This document shows, in pieces, positions 42,525-55,466 of a DNA stretch of 64,000 nt (position 1 is the first letter of the stretch; each line of letters begins with the position of its first letter). Source of the DNA: Eustoma russellianum (lineage: Eukaryota; Streptophyta; Magnoliopsida; Gentianales; Gentianaceae). The position numbers were made by a program, and so were the translations under genes. The notes under the pieces were generated by a model. That model saw nothing but the letters and a program-made list of their open reading frames with translations, searched no databases and was not told the DNA's origin. The DNA lies in assembly GCA_036186865.1 (NCBI GenBank), contig AP025065.1, positions 7,262,300 through 7,326,299 of the forward strand. Direction: 5' to 3'.

Positions 42525-45500
42525 ATGAACTGCCACTCAATTTTCTTCTTCTCTTTCTTCCTCCTCCTCTCGTTTGAAACTCAAGCTAAGAAGGCTCAAG
42601 TCCCAAGTGATGGCATCTACATTGTTTACATGGGTGCTGCTAAAACATCTAGTGGTGCCCCAAAAGATGACCACAATCAGCTCCTCAGCTCTTTGGAATT
42701 AAGGTTGGAAAAATGATAACCAAGACGAGATGAGTGCTCATTAGTCTTTCATTTATACGCTGTTCAGAACTCCAAACAATATGCCACTATAGGGAAAAGC
42801 GCTCGTCAATGCAAATGTTGCATGGTTGCAAACATATCATGTCATTTCACTATTGAGGTTTTTTAAATAGTACTATTTCTGATTTACATCAAGAAGGAAC
42901 TTAGGTAACGTTTAAGTATGGGATGGGACATTCGATAAGTCATGGGAAACCTTCATGATCCGTATTCTATATTTATATGGAACTATCTTAATTTTCATGT
43001 GACGATTCTTGAGTCGTTCACATAAGACTTGAAATATGTCTCTTGCCTGTGTCCAGGTCAGGCAGTGTTCATAAGCTATATGCCGAAAATAAAGTAGCAC
43101 TTTCACTTTAAGACAAGGGGTTTCATATCAAAGGCCTAAAACAAGTAGATTCTTTTCCTTCTCTTAACAACTAGGCCTAAAGCAACCGTCTTTGAGTCAT
43201 CTAAAGTACCATATATAATATCTACTAGTACAGAAGATCTCGACTTGCTTCATGCGAACTCTGAACTTATGTAAGTATATTAGTCTTTGACAAAGCAACA
43301 GGAAGACAGGATTAAATAACAAAAAAAAAAAAAAAGGAAAGATCAAACANNNNNNNNNNAAAAAAAAAAAAAAAAAAAAAGGAAAGATCAAACACACACA
43401 GAGTGAAGCGATCAGTTTTTGCGCTGCTTTCATTTTTTATGTCTTTATTTTGCTTCTGGACTGTTTGAGATCACAAATTTGCTTCTATGCTCGAATACTT
43501 CAGGGAGAGAAATGCAGTGATACACAACTACAGCAAAGGTTTTACTGGATTTGCGGCTCGTTTATCTGCAGCAGAAGCTCAATCAATTGCTCGACAACCT
43601 GGAGTTGTTTCAGTTTTTCCTGATCCAATTTTAAACCTGCACACAACACGTTCCTGGGATTTCTTGAAGTATCAAACTGATGAAGAAATAGATGACAATC
43701 CAGGATCAGATTCCTCCTCCTCCGGAGCAGATACCATAATTGGCATCTTGGACACAGGTAGCTGAATACAGCATATTTCTTACAATAGGTTCGCCTTAGG
43801 ATCATTGCATCATGTACATGATCCTATGGTGACTTGACGCTCCAAAAGTTCTCTTGCCAGTAGCTAAAAAAGGGCCCTTGAACAGAGCTTTCAAAATATA
43901 TTTACTGGTTGTTTGTGTAAGTTTCTGAGATTAAGTTCTAATGCAGGGATTTGGCCTGAATCGAAGAGCTTCAGTGACAATGGATTTGGACCCATTCCTT
44001 CTAGGTGGAAAGGAACTTGCATGACGGGCCCTGTTTTTCCTTCCTCCTCCTGTAACAGGTATCGTCTCTTAAATGGATTCTTAAAAAAAAAACGTTGCTT
44101 TCTACAGTTAATCTCTTCAATCCTTCAAATATTCCACTACATTGCTTGATTTAGCACACCTGACAGCCTACACATATAATGCAAAAGAATTTCAGGAGCA
44201 GGAGAAATATTTGTCTACCTGAAACTAAAATTAAATATGAATATGACAATTTATCCCACGATTTCAATCAGGAAATTGATTGGAGCAAGGTACTACGATA
44301 ATCCTCAGTCTCAACCTTCAACTGGTTCACCGAGGGACAGTTTGGGCCATGGTACTCATGTTGCAGCTACTGCGGCGGGCAGTCCAGTTCAAGGGGCATC
44401 TTATCGCGGCCTTGCTCAGGGTGTCGCAAAAGGAGGCTCACCGGGATCAAGAATTGCTACGTACCGTGTTTGTACACGTGCTGGATGCCCTGGATCAGCC
44501 ATTCTCAAGGCATTTGATGATGCGATAAGCGATGGGGTTGATGTGCTATCACTGTCACTAGGAGCATCAGCTGGCTTCGCTCCAGAATTGTCGTCGGATC
44601 CTATTGCTATTGGATCTTTTCATGCGGTTGAAAAAGGCATCATTGTAGTATGCTCTGCTGGGAATGATGGTCCAACTCCTAGAACAGTAGTTAATGTCGC
44701 TCCATGGATCCTTACTGTTGCTGCCACCACTATTGATCGGCAATTTGAGACAGATGTTGTTTTGGGTGGTGGGAACAAAGTGATTAAGGTAATAACAAAA
44801 CTCTTCTTTAAAAGAAAATTTTCATAATGGTAATCCATATCGAATGAGGTCTGATGACGACTTTTCCAGTAACAGCTATCCTGGTAGTACTTTATTGATT
44901 TAAGGCATGCCTGCTTGATTCTCAGGGCGGAGCAATTCATTTTGCAAATCTCCAAAAATCTCCGGTATACCCGCTAATCTATGGCAGTTCAGCTAGATTC
45001 AACTCAAGCGGAGACGCAGATGGAGAAGCTAGGTGAATGCTTCTTTCTTCCCCCATTTTTCAAACTTTGTTTGGCTTATGTTTGACATAGACTGACCTCA
45101 GAAACTGCAATCCGGGATCGTTAGATGACAACAAAGTCAAGGGAAAAATACTTGTTTGTGAGAATAAAGATGGGGAATATTCACCAAGAGAAAAGCTTCA
45201 GACAATAATAAGCCAAGGCGGTATTGGAGTAGTACTAATTGATGATGATGAAACGGTCGTACCTTCCATCTTTGGTTCAAATGCACTGGCCTCAGTCACC
45301 ACAAATGATGGCTCTGATATTCTTTCCTACATCAATTCAACAAGGTAACTCACAACATCCACAATCACAACATATAAGCATTTTCTTGTCCTAATTCGGA
45401 ACTTTTGAAGGAATCCTGTGGCAACTATTTTACCAACCGTTACTATTTCAAAATACAAGCCTGCTCCAGCCATCGCTTACTTCTCAGGAAGAGGGCCTAT

Positions 45501-46366
45501 AATCAACTCTCTAAACATGATAAAGGTACAAACTTTTCTCTAAGGCAACATGGATGATAGAACTAAAGAAATGGTTGCTTAATGTTTGCATTCCAAATGT
45601 ATTTCAGCCTGATATCGCAGCACCAGGAGTCGCCATTCTTGCTGCATGGCCTGGAAATGGTACCGAAAATGAGGAAACACCTCTCTTCAACATACTCTCC
45701 GGAACTTCCATGTCCTGTCCTCACGTTTCTGGAATTGCTGCAAGAGTTAAATCCCAGAGCCCAGACTGGAGTCCCTCGGCGATTCGATCAGCAATCATGA
45801 CCACAGCAATTCAGACAGATAACACGAAAGCTGCGATCACATTAAGTTCAGGGCAGCCAGCAACTCCCTATGATTTTGGTGCGGGAGAGGTTAGCATATC
45901 GGGTCCATTACAACCTGGGCTTGTTTACGAGACTGAAATCGTCGAGTATCTCCAGTTTCTATGCAACATTGGCTATAATATATCCAAAATAAAACTTATA
46001 TCAGCGTCCGTCCCAGACCAATTTTCTTGTCGAAATGATTCAAGTAAGGATCTAATATCCAACATGAATTATCCATCAATATCTATTTCCGACCTCAAAG
46101 ATGAGGAAATCAAGAAAGTGACGAGAAATGTGACAAATGTTGGGGAAGATGAATCTACTTACACAGTTGTTATAGAGGGGCCTCCAGAATTGGATGTTCA
46201 AGTGATTCCAAACAAGTTGCAATTTACAAAGATCAACAAGAAGCTAAGCTATGAAGTCAGTTTCAATCTCATCAAGTCTGCGGCAAAAGCAGATCTTTTT
46301 GGCTCAATAACATGGATTAACAACAAGTATAAAGTTCGAAGCCCTTTTGTCGTAAGCATCAACTAA
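42525..46366 (+). CDS. SBT5.2-like: Subtilisin-like serine protease, SBT5.2 / CRSP type, eight exons
   Basis: Secreted plant subtilase of 761 residues. Exons: 42525-42703, 43504-43757, 43947-44058, 44272-44788, 44926-45032, 45102-45344, 45411-45525, 45608-46366; all junctions are GT..AG and the frame is kept throughout. Start chosen at 42525 because it begins a clean signal peptide (NCHSIFFFSFFLLL); the open frame extends upstream to 42393 without one. Inhibitor I9 prodomain about 36-115, S8 domain with D143 (GILDTG), H208 (GHGTH), oxyanion N313 (SAGNDGP) and S543 (GTSMSCPH), a PA-like insert about 350-470, and a fibronectin-III-like end. The usual FSSRGP motif is FSGRGP here. Closest by eye to Arabidopsis SBT5.2/CRSP, the family member that processes EPF2-type peptides. 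Function in this plant is inference. Intron 1 holds a 10-N gap. Confidence 0.95.
43321..43394. other. 10-N gap flanked by duplicated sequence in subtilase intron 1
   Basis: N run at 43350-43359. An A run followed by GGAAAGATCAAACA lies on both sides, so the same few bases appear to have been assembled twice. Probably an assembly artefact, not biology. Confidence 0.85.
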
Positions 46367-47684
46367 TAGAATATCGTAGACAAAGACGTTAAAATGACTG
46401 TGAAGTTATGTTCTTCAGTGGAAAAAATAAATCTCTCACATTGTCTAAGTCACAAAGCAGGCAAGTCTATAATCAAAGTCAACTTTTTCTTATTTCTGTA
46501 GCTAGCACACATTAGGTTCATGTCCCGACCAGTTTGTGTTATTAATCATCCTGTTATGTACGTGTATTTTCAAAAAGAAACATGTGAAGAAAATAAAGTG
46601 AAATAACTTAATTGAAATGTAAAATAAATAAAAAAAAATAAAAAAAATAAAGGAGAGAGAGGCTGAAAACGTGCTGGGGGTTGAGGTTAACTCCATTATC
46701 CTAAATTCCACTATTCAAGCCCCACAATCTCTCCCATTCACATTCCATAACGTTCCCCTCCCTCCCTTTTAAAAGAAAAAAAAAACTCCCTTGCTGCTGA
46801 AGAGATTCCACACAGAAGAAAAAAAAATTTCCTTCTCTCTTGCCTAACCTTTGCAGCCAAAGTGTTTAAGAGGAGAAAAGAAAGATTCTTCGACTCAACC
46901 TATTCCAAGTCAATTGTAGTTCAAAAGGTAAGTACCTTTCTCCTCTACTTGGAATTTCCAAACCATTTTATTATGTCTATTTTATGTGAATTATGTATAG
47001 ATTTTGGTTGAATGAATGATGATTTAAGGGTATAAACATGTGAGTGTGTGAAGTTTCGGTAAGATGAAAATAATTAAATGGGTGAGTACCGATTTTGAAG
47101 TGATAAGCCTACATGTACATTTGCTTTTATTCTTAAGGGTTATATAGATATATATAAATATATAGGCTCATTGTTTTCTGAATTTTTGTTTTGTTTCTTT
47201 TGTATGATAATCGTTGGTGGGGGCGTTGTATACACACACACATATGGTTATTTTCAAGATCATTCCGTATGGTCACTTAATGTTTTAAGTATATTAGAAT
47301 GTGTGTGTGTGTATATACACACAATTATACATTGATTATTTTTAGAATAATACACTTATATACACGGGCGAACAATTTTGGGTATGTAATAAAAAAAAAG
47401 TTTCCAGGACTTTTAGGGGCAGAATGATGTTCATACAATTAGATAAATATAAAATATAGAGTTATTTTTATGTATTGGTTACTTTTTGGGACTTTATAAT
47501 ATATATACAATTCATTTCCAATTATATTTTAATAAGCCTAAAATGTTTGAAGATGCTAAATATATATATACATATACGGCTCGAACAAAGTTGGTTGAGA
47601 ATGGTTCCGAAGCTGTGTGGATAAATTTAGCAAAAAAAAAAAAGATCATGCTGTACACTTTTGTTGGATGAACAATACAATATA

Positions 47685-47685
47685 A

Positions 47686-47781
<96 letters not shown>
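47685..47781 (+). repeat. (AAT)n microsatellite, about 32 units
   Basis: Pure AAT/TAA run. The same place in the 3' LTR (about 53613-53635) has only about 7 units. Confidence 0.95.
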
Positions 47782-47782
<1 letters not shown>

Positions 47783-48457
47783 CATATGAAGTGGATTATA
47801 TCAGTTGTATTCTCAAGTGTTAATCTTTTTACTATAATTGTTTAGATTCAGGCATGGAACGAGAAGAAGTTAAGCACTCAATACGATGTAAGTGGTCTAT
47901 CTATGCTCGTTATACTGTCATGCATCAGAGGTAAATAGTCTATTTGTGTTCGTCATGTTGCCATGCATCAAATGCAAGTGGTCTATTTATACTCGTTATG
48001 TTTATCATGCATCAGTGTGTTATTGTTGCATAACTGTAATTGAATTTCCTCTATATGTGAATTGTGTGCATATGTGATATATGTATTTACATGTGAAATG
48101 TGTGTATGTATGAGTGTGGATACGCCAGGTTAAATGAAGATGAGAAGAACAAAAATGAGAATGAAAATGAAAGTGAGATGAAAGAAAAGAGAGTCGGGCC
48201 AGGCAGGCCGTCGAGCCGGGCCGATTGGCCAACGGGCCGGTTGCGGTGGCAGGCCTCGACCCAGAACATGATATAAATGTAACTTAATTAATAGTAATGA
48301 TTATAGGAAAATATAAATAAATATCAGAAAATTAGAAATAAATTCCAGAAATAACTGAACCTAGATTCGAGTGCCGGAGAATGGTGAGGATGGGCCAGGG
48401 GCCTCAGGCGATTGTGTTGTTTGCATTCATGGCACGTGCATTTGCATGATGGTGGGT

Positions 48458-48549
48458 CGTGACGTACGGGTCACGGGCGCTCAGGATGGTGTACGGTGGC
48501 GGGGCCAAGTACACTCAGGATGGTGACTGTGGGTGGGTACGACCCACAG
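48458..48549 (+). repeat. Hairpins in the 5' LTR of element G
   Basis: CGTGAC-GTACGG-GTCACG at 48458-48475; GTGTAC…GTACAC at 48489-48514; CTGTGGGT-GGGTACG-ACCCACAG at 48527-48549. The same dyads occur in the 3' LTR (first one at 54315-54332). The GTACGG loop is shared with solo LTR F. Confidence 0.85.
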
Positions 48550-49386
48550 CCACTCAGTTAGGACCCGGGTTCATGCATTGCATGGTGGAGATATCGGCAT
48601 TCCGTGTGACATGACTTCGTTGCGTGTGACATGCATAATAGGACATGCATCATGAAGTTGCGCATTATTATGTGGAGTGACTTACTTTCTGCGGCTTATC
48701 TACTTCGTTTGTATACATTGTTTTTTTTTTCTTTGTTTATGTGATTATTTGTTTGTTGTGTATGTCATACTTAAGAAGAGCATGCATCACGGTAAGATAG
48801 TTTGGGCTGACGAGTTATTTATTTTGTATTTAGTTTCGAAGTCTTAACTGTTAAAGATAATCGAGTGAAATTATTGTGGACTAAGGACATCTATGTTAAT
48901 TGTAAATGTTATTTGTATTTGCTTCTGCATGTATGATTCCTATAACAAGTATAAGTAGGTTGCTTACTGAGCCCGTTGATTTTGGCTCACACCACCACTC
49001 ACCAGTTTTGCAGGCATGAGAAATTAGGGAATGCTTACACAGGAGTTGGTATACCGTGGAAGATCGGGACGAGAGGTTTCGAAACTAAGGATATTCATAA
49101 AAGACTTTCGAGAATTGGATGAGACAGTTATTTCGATATTCGAGGTTATGTATTTTCGAGATTAGTGGTTACATACATTTGACTATTGTATTGATTAGAA
49201 ATTCTTAGACATTGTATTAATGATGATGATCATTTTATCGAGGATTTTAGCAATGACTTCCGCTGACATCAATTTGCGTTATTATGATGACGTGTAGTTG
49301 ATTTGTATCGACGCCTTGTATTCTCCTTAGTGAGATACGGCGGGTGCACCGTTTCCGATGCTAGGGTTCGGGAGCGGGGCGCTACA

Positions 49387-52300
49387 GTTGGTATCAAAGC
49401 ATGGCTCTAGATCTACGGCGGAAGCATAGGATTAGGCTATGATCGTAGAAATTAAGTTACGGTTTCTCTCCTTAGTCATGATCTTAGACATAAGGGACGA
49501 TTTTGATTAAGAGTGATCTTAGACATAAGTACCAATTTTTGGTTGTAAGCAATGATCATATAAGCATGTTAATATAAATAAGATGTGACCTTTGAGGTTA
49601 AGTGATGACCCTACCCGTAAGTCACTATTTTAGACATACACAACTATCTTGATTAAGGGTTGATCTTCGATTTAAGCATTGATTTTAGTCATAAACGCAG
49701 ATTATATACTAAGTATGATTTGGAAATAAGAAGTAATATTAGACATACGCAGTGAGCTAAACTTCAGGTGATGATTTGAACATAAGCACTGATCTTAGTC
49801 ATAAGCGATGATTATATTCTAAGCATAATCTTAGAATTAAGAAATGATATACTAAGAACGACCCTAGCAATAAGTTATGACTCTAAACTTAAGATGATGA
49901 TTGGTTAAGGGATATGTATACCTAGGTTATACCATACGAATTCACTTACTTGCCTTATTTAAATTTTGATCATAACCCTTCGCACATTCTCTTAGCCGTG
50001 ATTTCAGTAGCCTTAAGTTAAATTACATAAATTATAATGTTGTCCAGAACATCCTACCGCAAGTGCAACTATGACCAAAAGAATAGCAAACACCCAGCTA
50101 GAAGAAAGTCAGATAGCCAAATTAAAGCCTTGTGCTTAATTTGGAGAGTCGGAGATAGCTAATTTTGTAGGAATGTTAAAAAATAAATTCTTCTTGCTAC
50201 CGGTATTTCTCGGTGGTTGGATTAGGGGTGTTTTAAGGGCTGCTAAAGTTGCTTCCAATGATGAGACATACGATGACAATGGCTAGAAGAGATCATATTT
50301 CACTGCCAGTTGTTAATTTGGAGAGAGAATATTTCATCCGAAGAAATTTTGGTTGCCTTGGAATGGCAGTGACTTATAGCAAAATAATGATAAGGAGACA
50401 ACGATTATCGCTAATGCGGCGGATAGGAAGGTGATTTTGTTTATGGTAGAGATCTTTCATAAATTTTATGAAATTTAAGATACAAAAAAAAAATTATTAA
50501 AACAATAAACTTGAAATTTAATACATATGGCCTTTAGGACTTAAAAAAAAAAGAGCCTCTGAGGAAATTGCTCATAGCTTCAGGCACTTTCAACTCATAT
50601 TTGAAAAGCATAATCAAAGTTAACAGTATAATTGATTGATAGATAAATTTAGATAGGTCGACGGTTACTAAAGCTGTTCCATCGTATCAACGGTATGAGA
50701 CCCGGTACCATTAGGATAAAACAAAAAGGGCCCATGTTCCTATCTTGGGGCTGTAGTGTCAGGACGCGGTTAGGTTTAAGTCGGGATCGTAGTTCCTAAG
50801 AGGTGATTCATAGTAACGTAATAGTTACTAAGAAAGAATTTATTAGTGTTATAATCAGTAGAGCTTAGTATAGTTATGATCAACTTGTCAAATTTAGAGT
50901 CATCCAATAGGTCAAAGAGTCTTATTTGAGATATTGATTGATAGCAATAAGTGATAACGGCTATTAAGTCTAGTCGAATGATATATTATCATAAAACCTT
51001 CGGTTAGGTGTTGATTCCTAGGACAAGTTACTTGACTTGAATCTAGTAGGCTGAAATTGATATAGGATAAGCATGAACAAGTAGTGGTTATTTTTCACAT
51101 GGAATTTAACTAGGTTAAAATTTGCGGCTGAAATAACCAAATAAAGAAGTACATTGGATCCGTGTGGCGCGCAGAAGCATGGTGGATTAGAATGCCCTAA
51201 GTCGATCAATATTTAATGTGACATGCTAGGATTGAACAACTTAAGTTAACGATTTATAAGAAACGATAGATAGGTGGGTTTTTCACTGACACTAAGGGGT
51301 AAATTAGAAAATTATACGAAGTATTGGACTATTAGTATGCAAGTAATTAAATGTTTTCTTATAAGCACGTACACCAAGATGTATTCTATATTTCAAAGGC
51401 ATTTCAAAGACTTTTGCTTCTAAATATTTCAACTAGTTTCATTTTTCTTATAGCCTATTAACTTTACAAGGCTATATTTCTTTCCAAATTCGTACTACAA
51501 CCAAATGGAATTTCGACTACCCCTTATAAAACTGATATATTTCAAAATATGATGTTTTTGAACAACGATATATTTATATATCTCTTATATTTCTCAAACT
51601 TTGTTTAGCTATATTTATTTTGCTAAAAAATTTTATTTGTTTCAAAATATATATACTTATTTTTGAAAAAGAACGGTACCTTATTCAAATTGTTTTATAA
51701 AACATTATATTTGTTGAATTTTCGATCGTTGTATTTCACAAAACAAGATATAGCTTTCAAAAAATATATATTTCTTCTAGAAAGAAAAAGACACTGTGTT
51801 CAATTTGTTTTTACGATTATTGTGTCTCAATTGTTTTAAAGTGGTTTTATCCTTAATACTTTTGTTAACAAGTATACCATTATTTTTATAAGATGTCACT
51901 TGAAACACCGCCTTGCGAAAACAAGTATGCAATACTTTGATTATCGTGTTTATACAAATAAGAAGAATATTTGTTCAAATAATTCGAGCTACAAATTTTT
52001 TTCCCCCTTTCTTTTGGTTGCAATTTAAAAAAAAAACATGTCCATATAAATACTTCGTATATTAGGTTGTTGATATTATGCCAAAGGAGTAAGGGAACGA
52101 TCACAGAGTTGGTTTGTAAGTATATAAGAATTGAATTTTGAGGGCTTCGTTTTGGGTTGAGGAAGTGTAATAATTAACATATTAGAACGCTCAGTGGATA
52201 TTTAGCTTCATTATGTATCTAAGAGATGGATCATATATGATGAATTCAAGAATTTAGAATTGCATATTTCAATTATATAAGTGAATGATATACGTTAAGT

Positions 52301-52457
52301 GATATAAGTGAATTGATGATTTAACAACCTGAAAGTGAAGTTGAGATGATGAAAATCATGGTATACACTAGGTGAATGGATTAAGCAAACATATACTAAG
52401 TTGTTGATTACATAAAATGCAAGTTTCGAGGACGAAACTTTTTGTAAGGGGGTAGAT
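49387..52457 (+). other. Internal region of element G, non-coding
   Basis: No retroviral domain found in any frame. The first 500 bp are built of degenerate phrases such as GATCTTAGACATAAG and TTAGTCATAAGCGATGATTA repeated at irregular 25- to 45-bp spacing (about 49470-49890). The rest is AT-rich without pattern, apart from the conserved 3' end before the polypurine tract. Confidence 0.8.
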
Positions 52458-55241
52458 TGTTATGTACGTGTATTTTCAAAAAGAAACATGTGAAGAAAAT
52501 AAAGTGAAATAACTTAATTGAAATGTAAAATAAATAAAAAAAATAAAAAAAAAATAAAGGAGAGAGAGGCTGAAAACGTGCTGGGGGTTGAGGTTAACTC
52601 CATTATCCTAAATTCCACTATTCAAGCCCCACAATCTCTCCCATTCACATTCCATAACGTTCCCCTCCCTCCCTTTTAAAAGAAAAAAAAAACTCCCTTG
52701 CTGCTGAAGAGATTCCACACAGAAGAAAAAAAAAATTTCCTTCTCCCTTGCCTAACCTTTGCAGCCAAAGTGTTTAAGAGGAGAAAAGAAAGATTCTTCG
52801 ACTCAACCTATTCCAAGTCAATTGTAGTTCAAAAGGTAAGTACCTTTCTCCTCTACTTGGAATTTCCAAACCATTTTATTATGTCTATTTTATGTGAATT
52901 ATGTATAGATTTTGGTTGAATGAATGATGATTTAAGGGTATAAACATGTGAGTGTGTGAAGTTTCGGTAAGATGAAAATAATTAAATGGGTGAGTACCGA
53001 TTTTGAAGTGATAAGCCTACATGTACATTTGCTTTTATTCTTAAGGGTTATATAGATATATATAAATATATAGGCTCATTGTTTTCTGAATTTTTGTTTT
53101 GTTTCTTTTGTATGATAATCGTTGGTGGGGGCGTTGTATACACACACACATATGGTTATTTTCAAGATTATTCCGTATGGTCACTTAATGTTTTAAGTAT
53201 ATTAGAATGTGTGTGTGTATATATACACACAATTATACATTGATTATTTTTAGAATAATACACTTATATACACGGGCGAACAATTTTGGGTATGTAATAA
53301 AAAAAAAGTTTCCAGGACTTTTAGGGGCAGAATGATGTTCATACAATTAGATAAATATAAAATATATATATACCCGGTTGAATGTTAGAGTTATTTTTAT
53401 GTATTGGTTACTTTTTGGGACTTTATAATATATATACAATTCATTTCCAATTATATTTTAATAAGCCTAAAATGTTTGAAGATGCTAAATATATATATAC
53501 ATATACGGCTCGAACAAAGTTGGTTGAGAATGGTTCCGAAGCTGTGTGGATAAATTTAGCAAAAAAAAAAAAGATCATGCTGTACACTTTTGTTGGATGA
53601 ACAATACAATATAAAATAATAATAATAATAATAAATCATCATATGAAGTGGATTATATCAGTTGTATTCTCAAGTGTTAATCTTTTTACTATAATTGTTT
53701 AGATTCAGGCATGGAACGAGAAGAAGTTAAGCACTCAATACGATGTAAGTGGTCTATCTATGCTCGTTATACTGTCATGCATCAGAGGTAAATAGTCTAT
53801 TTGTGTTCGTCATGTTGTCATGCATCAAATGCAAGTGGTCTATTTATACTCGTTATGTTTATCATGCATCAGTGTGTTATTGTTGCATAACTGTAATTGA
53901 ATTTCCTCTATATGTGAATTGTGTGCATATGTGATATATGTATTTACATGTGAACTGTGTGTATGTATGAGTGTGGATACGCCAGATTAAATGAAGATGA
54001 GAAGAACAAAAATGAGAATGAAAATGAAAGTGAGATGAAAGAAAAGAGAGTCGGGCCAGGCAGGCCGTCGAGCCGGGCCGATTGGCCAACGGGCCGGTTG
54101 CGGTGGCAGGCCTCGACCCAGAACATGATATAAATGTAACTTAATTAATAGTAATGATTATAGGAAAATATAAATAAATATCAGAAAATTAGAAATAAAT
54201 TCCAGAAATAACTGAACCTAGATTCGAGTGCCGGAGAATGGTGAGGATGGGCCAGGGGCCTCAGGCGATTGTGTTGTTTGCATTCATGGCACGTGCATTT
54301 GCATGATGGTGGGTCGTGACGTACGGGTCACGGGCGCTCAGGATGGTGTACGGTGGCGGGGCCAAGTACACTCAGGATGGTGACTGTGGGTGGGTACGAC
54401 CCACAGCCACTCAGTTAGGACCCGGGTTCATGCATTGCATGGTGGAGATATCGGCATTCCGTGTGACATGACTTCGTTGCGTGTGACATGCATAATAGGA
54501 CATGCATCATGAAGTTGCGCATTATTATGTGGAGTGACTTACTTTCTGCGGCTTATCTACTTCGTTTGTATACATTGTTTTTTTTCTTTGTTTATGTGAT
54601 TATTTGTTTGTTGTGTATGTCATACTTAAGAAGAGCATGCATCACGGTAAGATAGTTTGGGCTGACGAGTTATTTATTTTGTATTTAGTTTCGAAGTCTT
54701 AACTGTTAAAGATAATCGAGTGAAATTATTGTGGACTAAGGACATCTATGTTAATTGTAAATGTTATTTGTATTTGCTTCTGCATGTATGATTCCTATAA
54801 CAAGTATAAGTAGGTTGCTTACTGAGCCCGTTGATTTTGGCTCACACCACCACTCACCAGTTTTGCAGGCATGAGAAATTAGGGAATGCTTACACAGGAG
54901 TTGGTATACCGTGGAAGATCGGGACGAGAGGTTTCGAAACTAAGGATATTCATAAAAGACTTTCGAGAATTGGATGAGACAGTTATTTCGATATTCGAGG
55001 TTATGTATTTTCGAGATTAGTGGTTACATACATTTGACTATTGTATTGATTAGAAATTCTTAGACATTGTATTAATGATGATGATCATTTTATCGAGGAT
55101 TTTAGCAATGACTTCCGCTGACATCAATTTGCGTTATTATGATGACGTGTAGTTGATTTGTATCGACGCCTTATATTCTCCTTAGTGAGATACGGCGGGT
55201 GCACCGTTTCCGATGCTAGGGTTCGGGAGCGGGGCGCTACA
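52458..55241 (+). repeat. 3' LTR of element G
   Basis: 2784 bp, near-identical to the 5' LTR except for a shorter AAT repeat and an extra 21 bp near 53363-53385 (contains CCCGGTTGAATG). Confidence 0.95.
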
Positions 55242-55246
55242 CATCC

Positions 55247-55416
55247 AGATTACAGCAGATGCAGCGTTGAATTTGTTATTATAAAGAGGCCTGTCCACCA
55301 GAAAAGTTGGGATACATTCCTCTCTAAAATGCAAAGAATCGTAACTTTCAATCCGTTGACATCATCGACAAAATGAAGGATAATTCATCCATTACTAATC
55401 CATCATCCACGACTCA

Positions 55417-55466
<50 letters not shown>

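Larger units (their letters stand above)
46552..49386 (+). repeat. 5' LTR of element G
   Basis: TGTTATGTACG...GGGGCGCTACA. Contains an AAT microsatellite of about 97 bp (47685-47781) and hairpins with a GTACGG loop near 48458-48549. Confidence 0.95.
46552..55241 (+). mobile_element. Non-coding LTR retrotransposon G with 2.8-kb LTRs
   Basis: LTRs at 46552-49386 (2835 bp) and 52458-55241 (2784 bp), target duplication CATCC at 46547-46551 and 55242-55246. The primer site TGGTATCAAAGC is at 49389-49400. The end of the internal region reads GAGGACGAAACTTTTTGTAAGGGGGTAGA before the 3' LTR (in pieces: GAGGACGAAAC at about 52431, AAGGGGGTAGA at 52446-52456), the usual 3' end of Ty3-type chromoviruses of plants (Tekay-like). 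The internal 3.07 kb (49387-52457) has no gag or pol. It is thus a non-autonomous, LARD-like derivative. It lies 181 bp after the subtilase stop. Confidence 0.95.

Noticed and set aside
48087..48269. Short minus-strand ORFs duplicated in both G LTRs (also 53944-54126)
   Set aside because: Simple-sequence derived, and present only because the LTR is duplicated.
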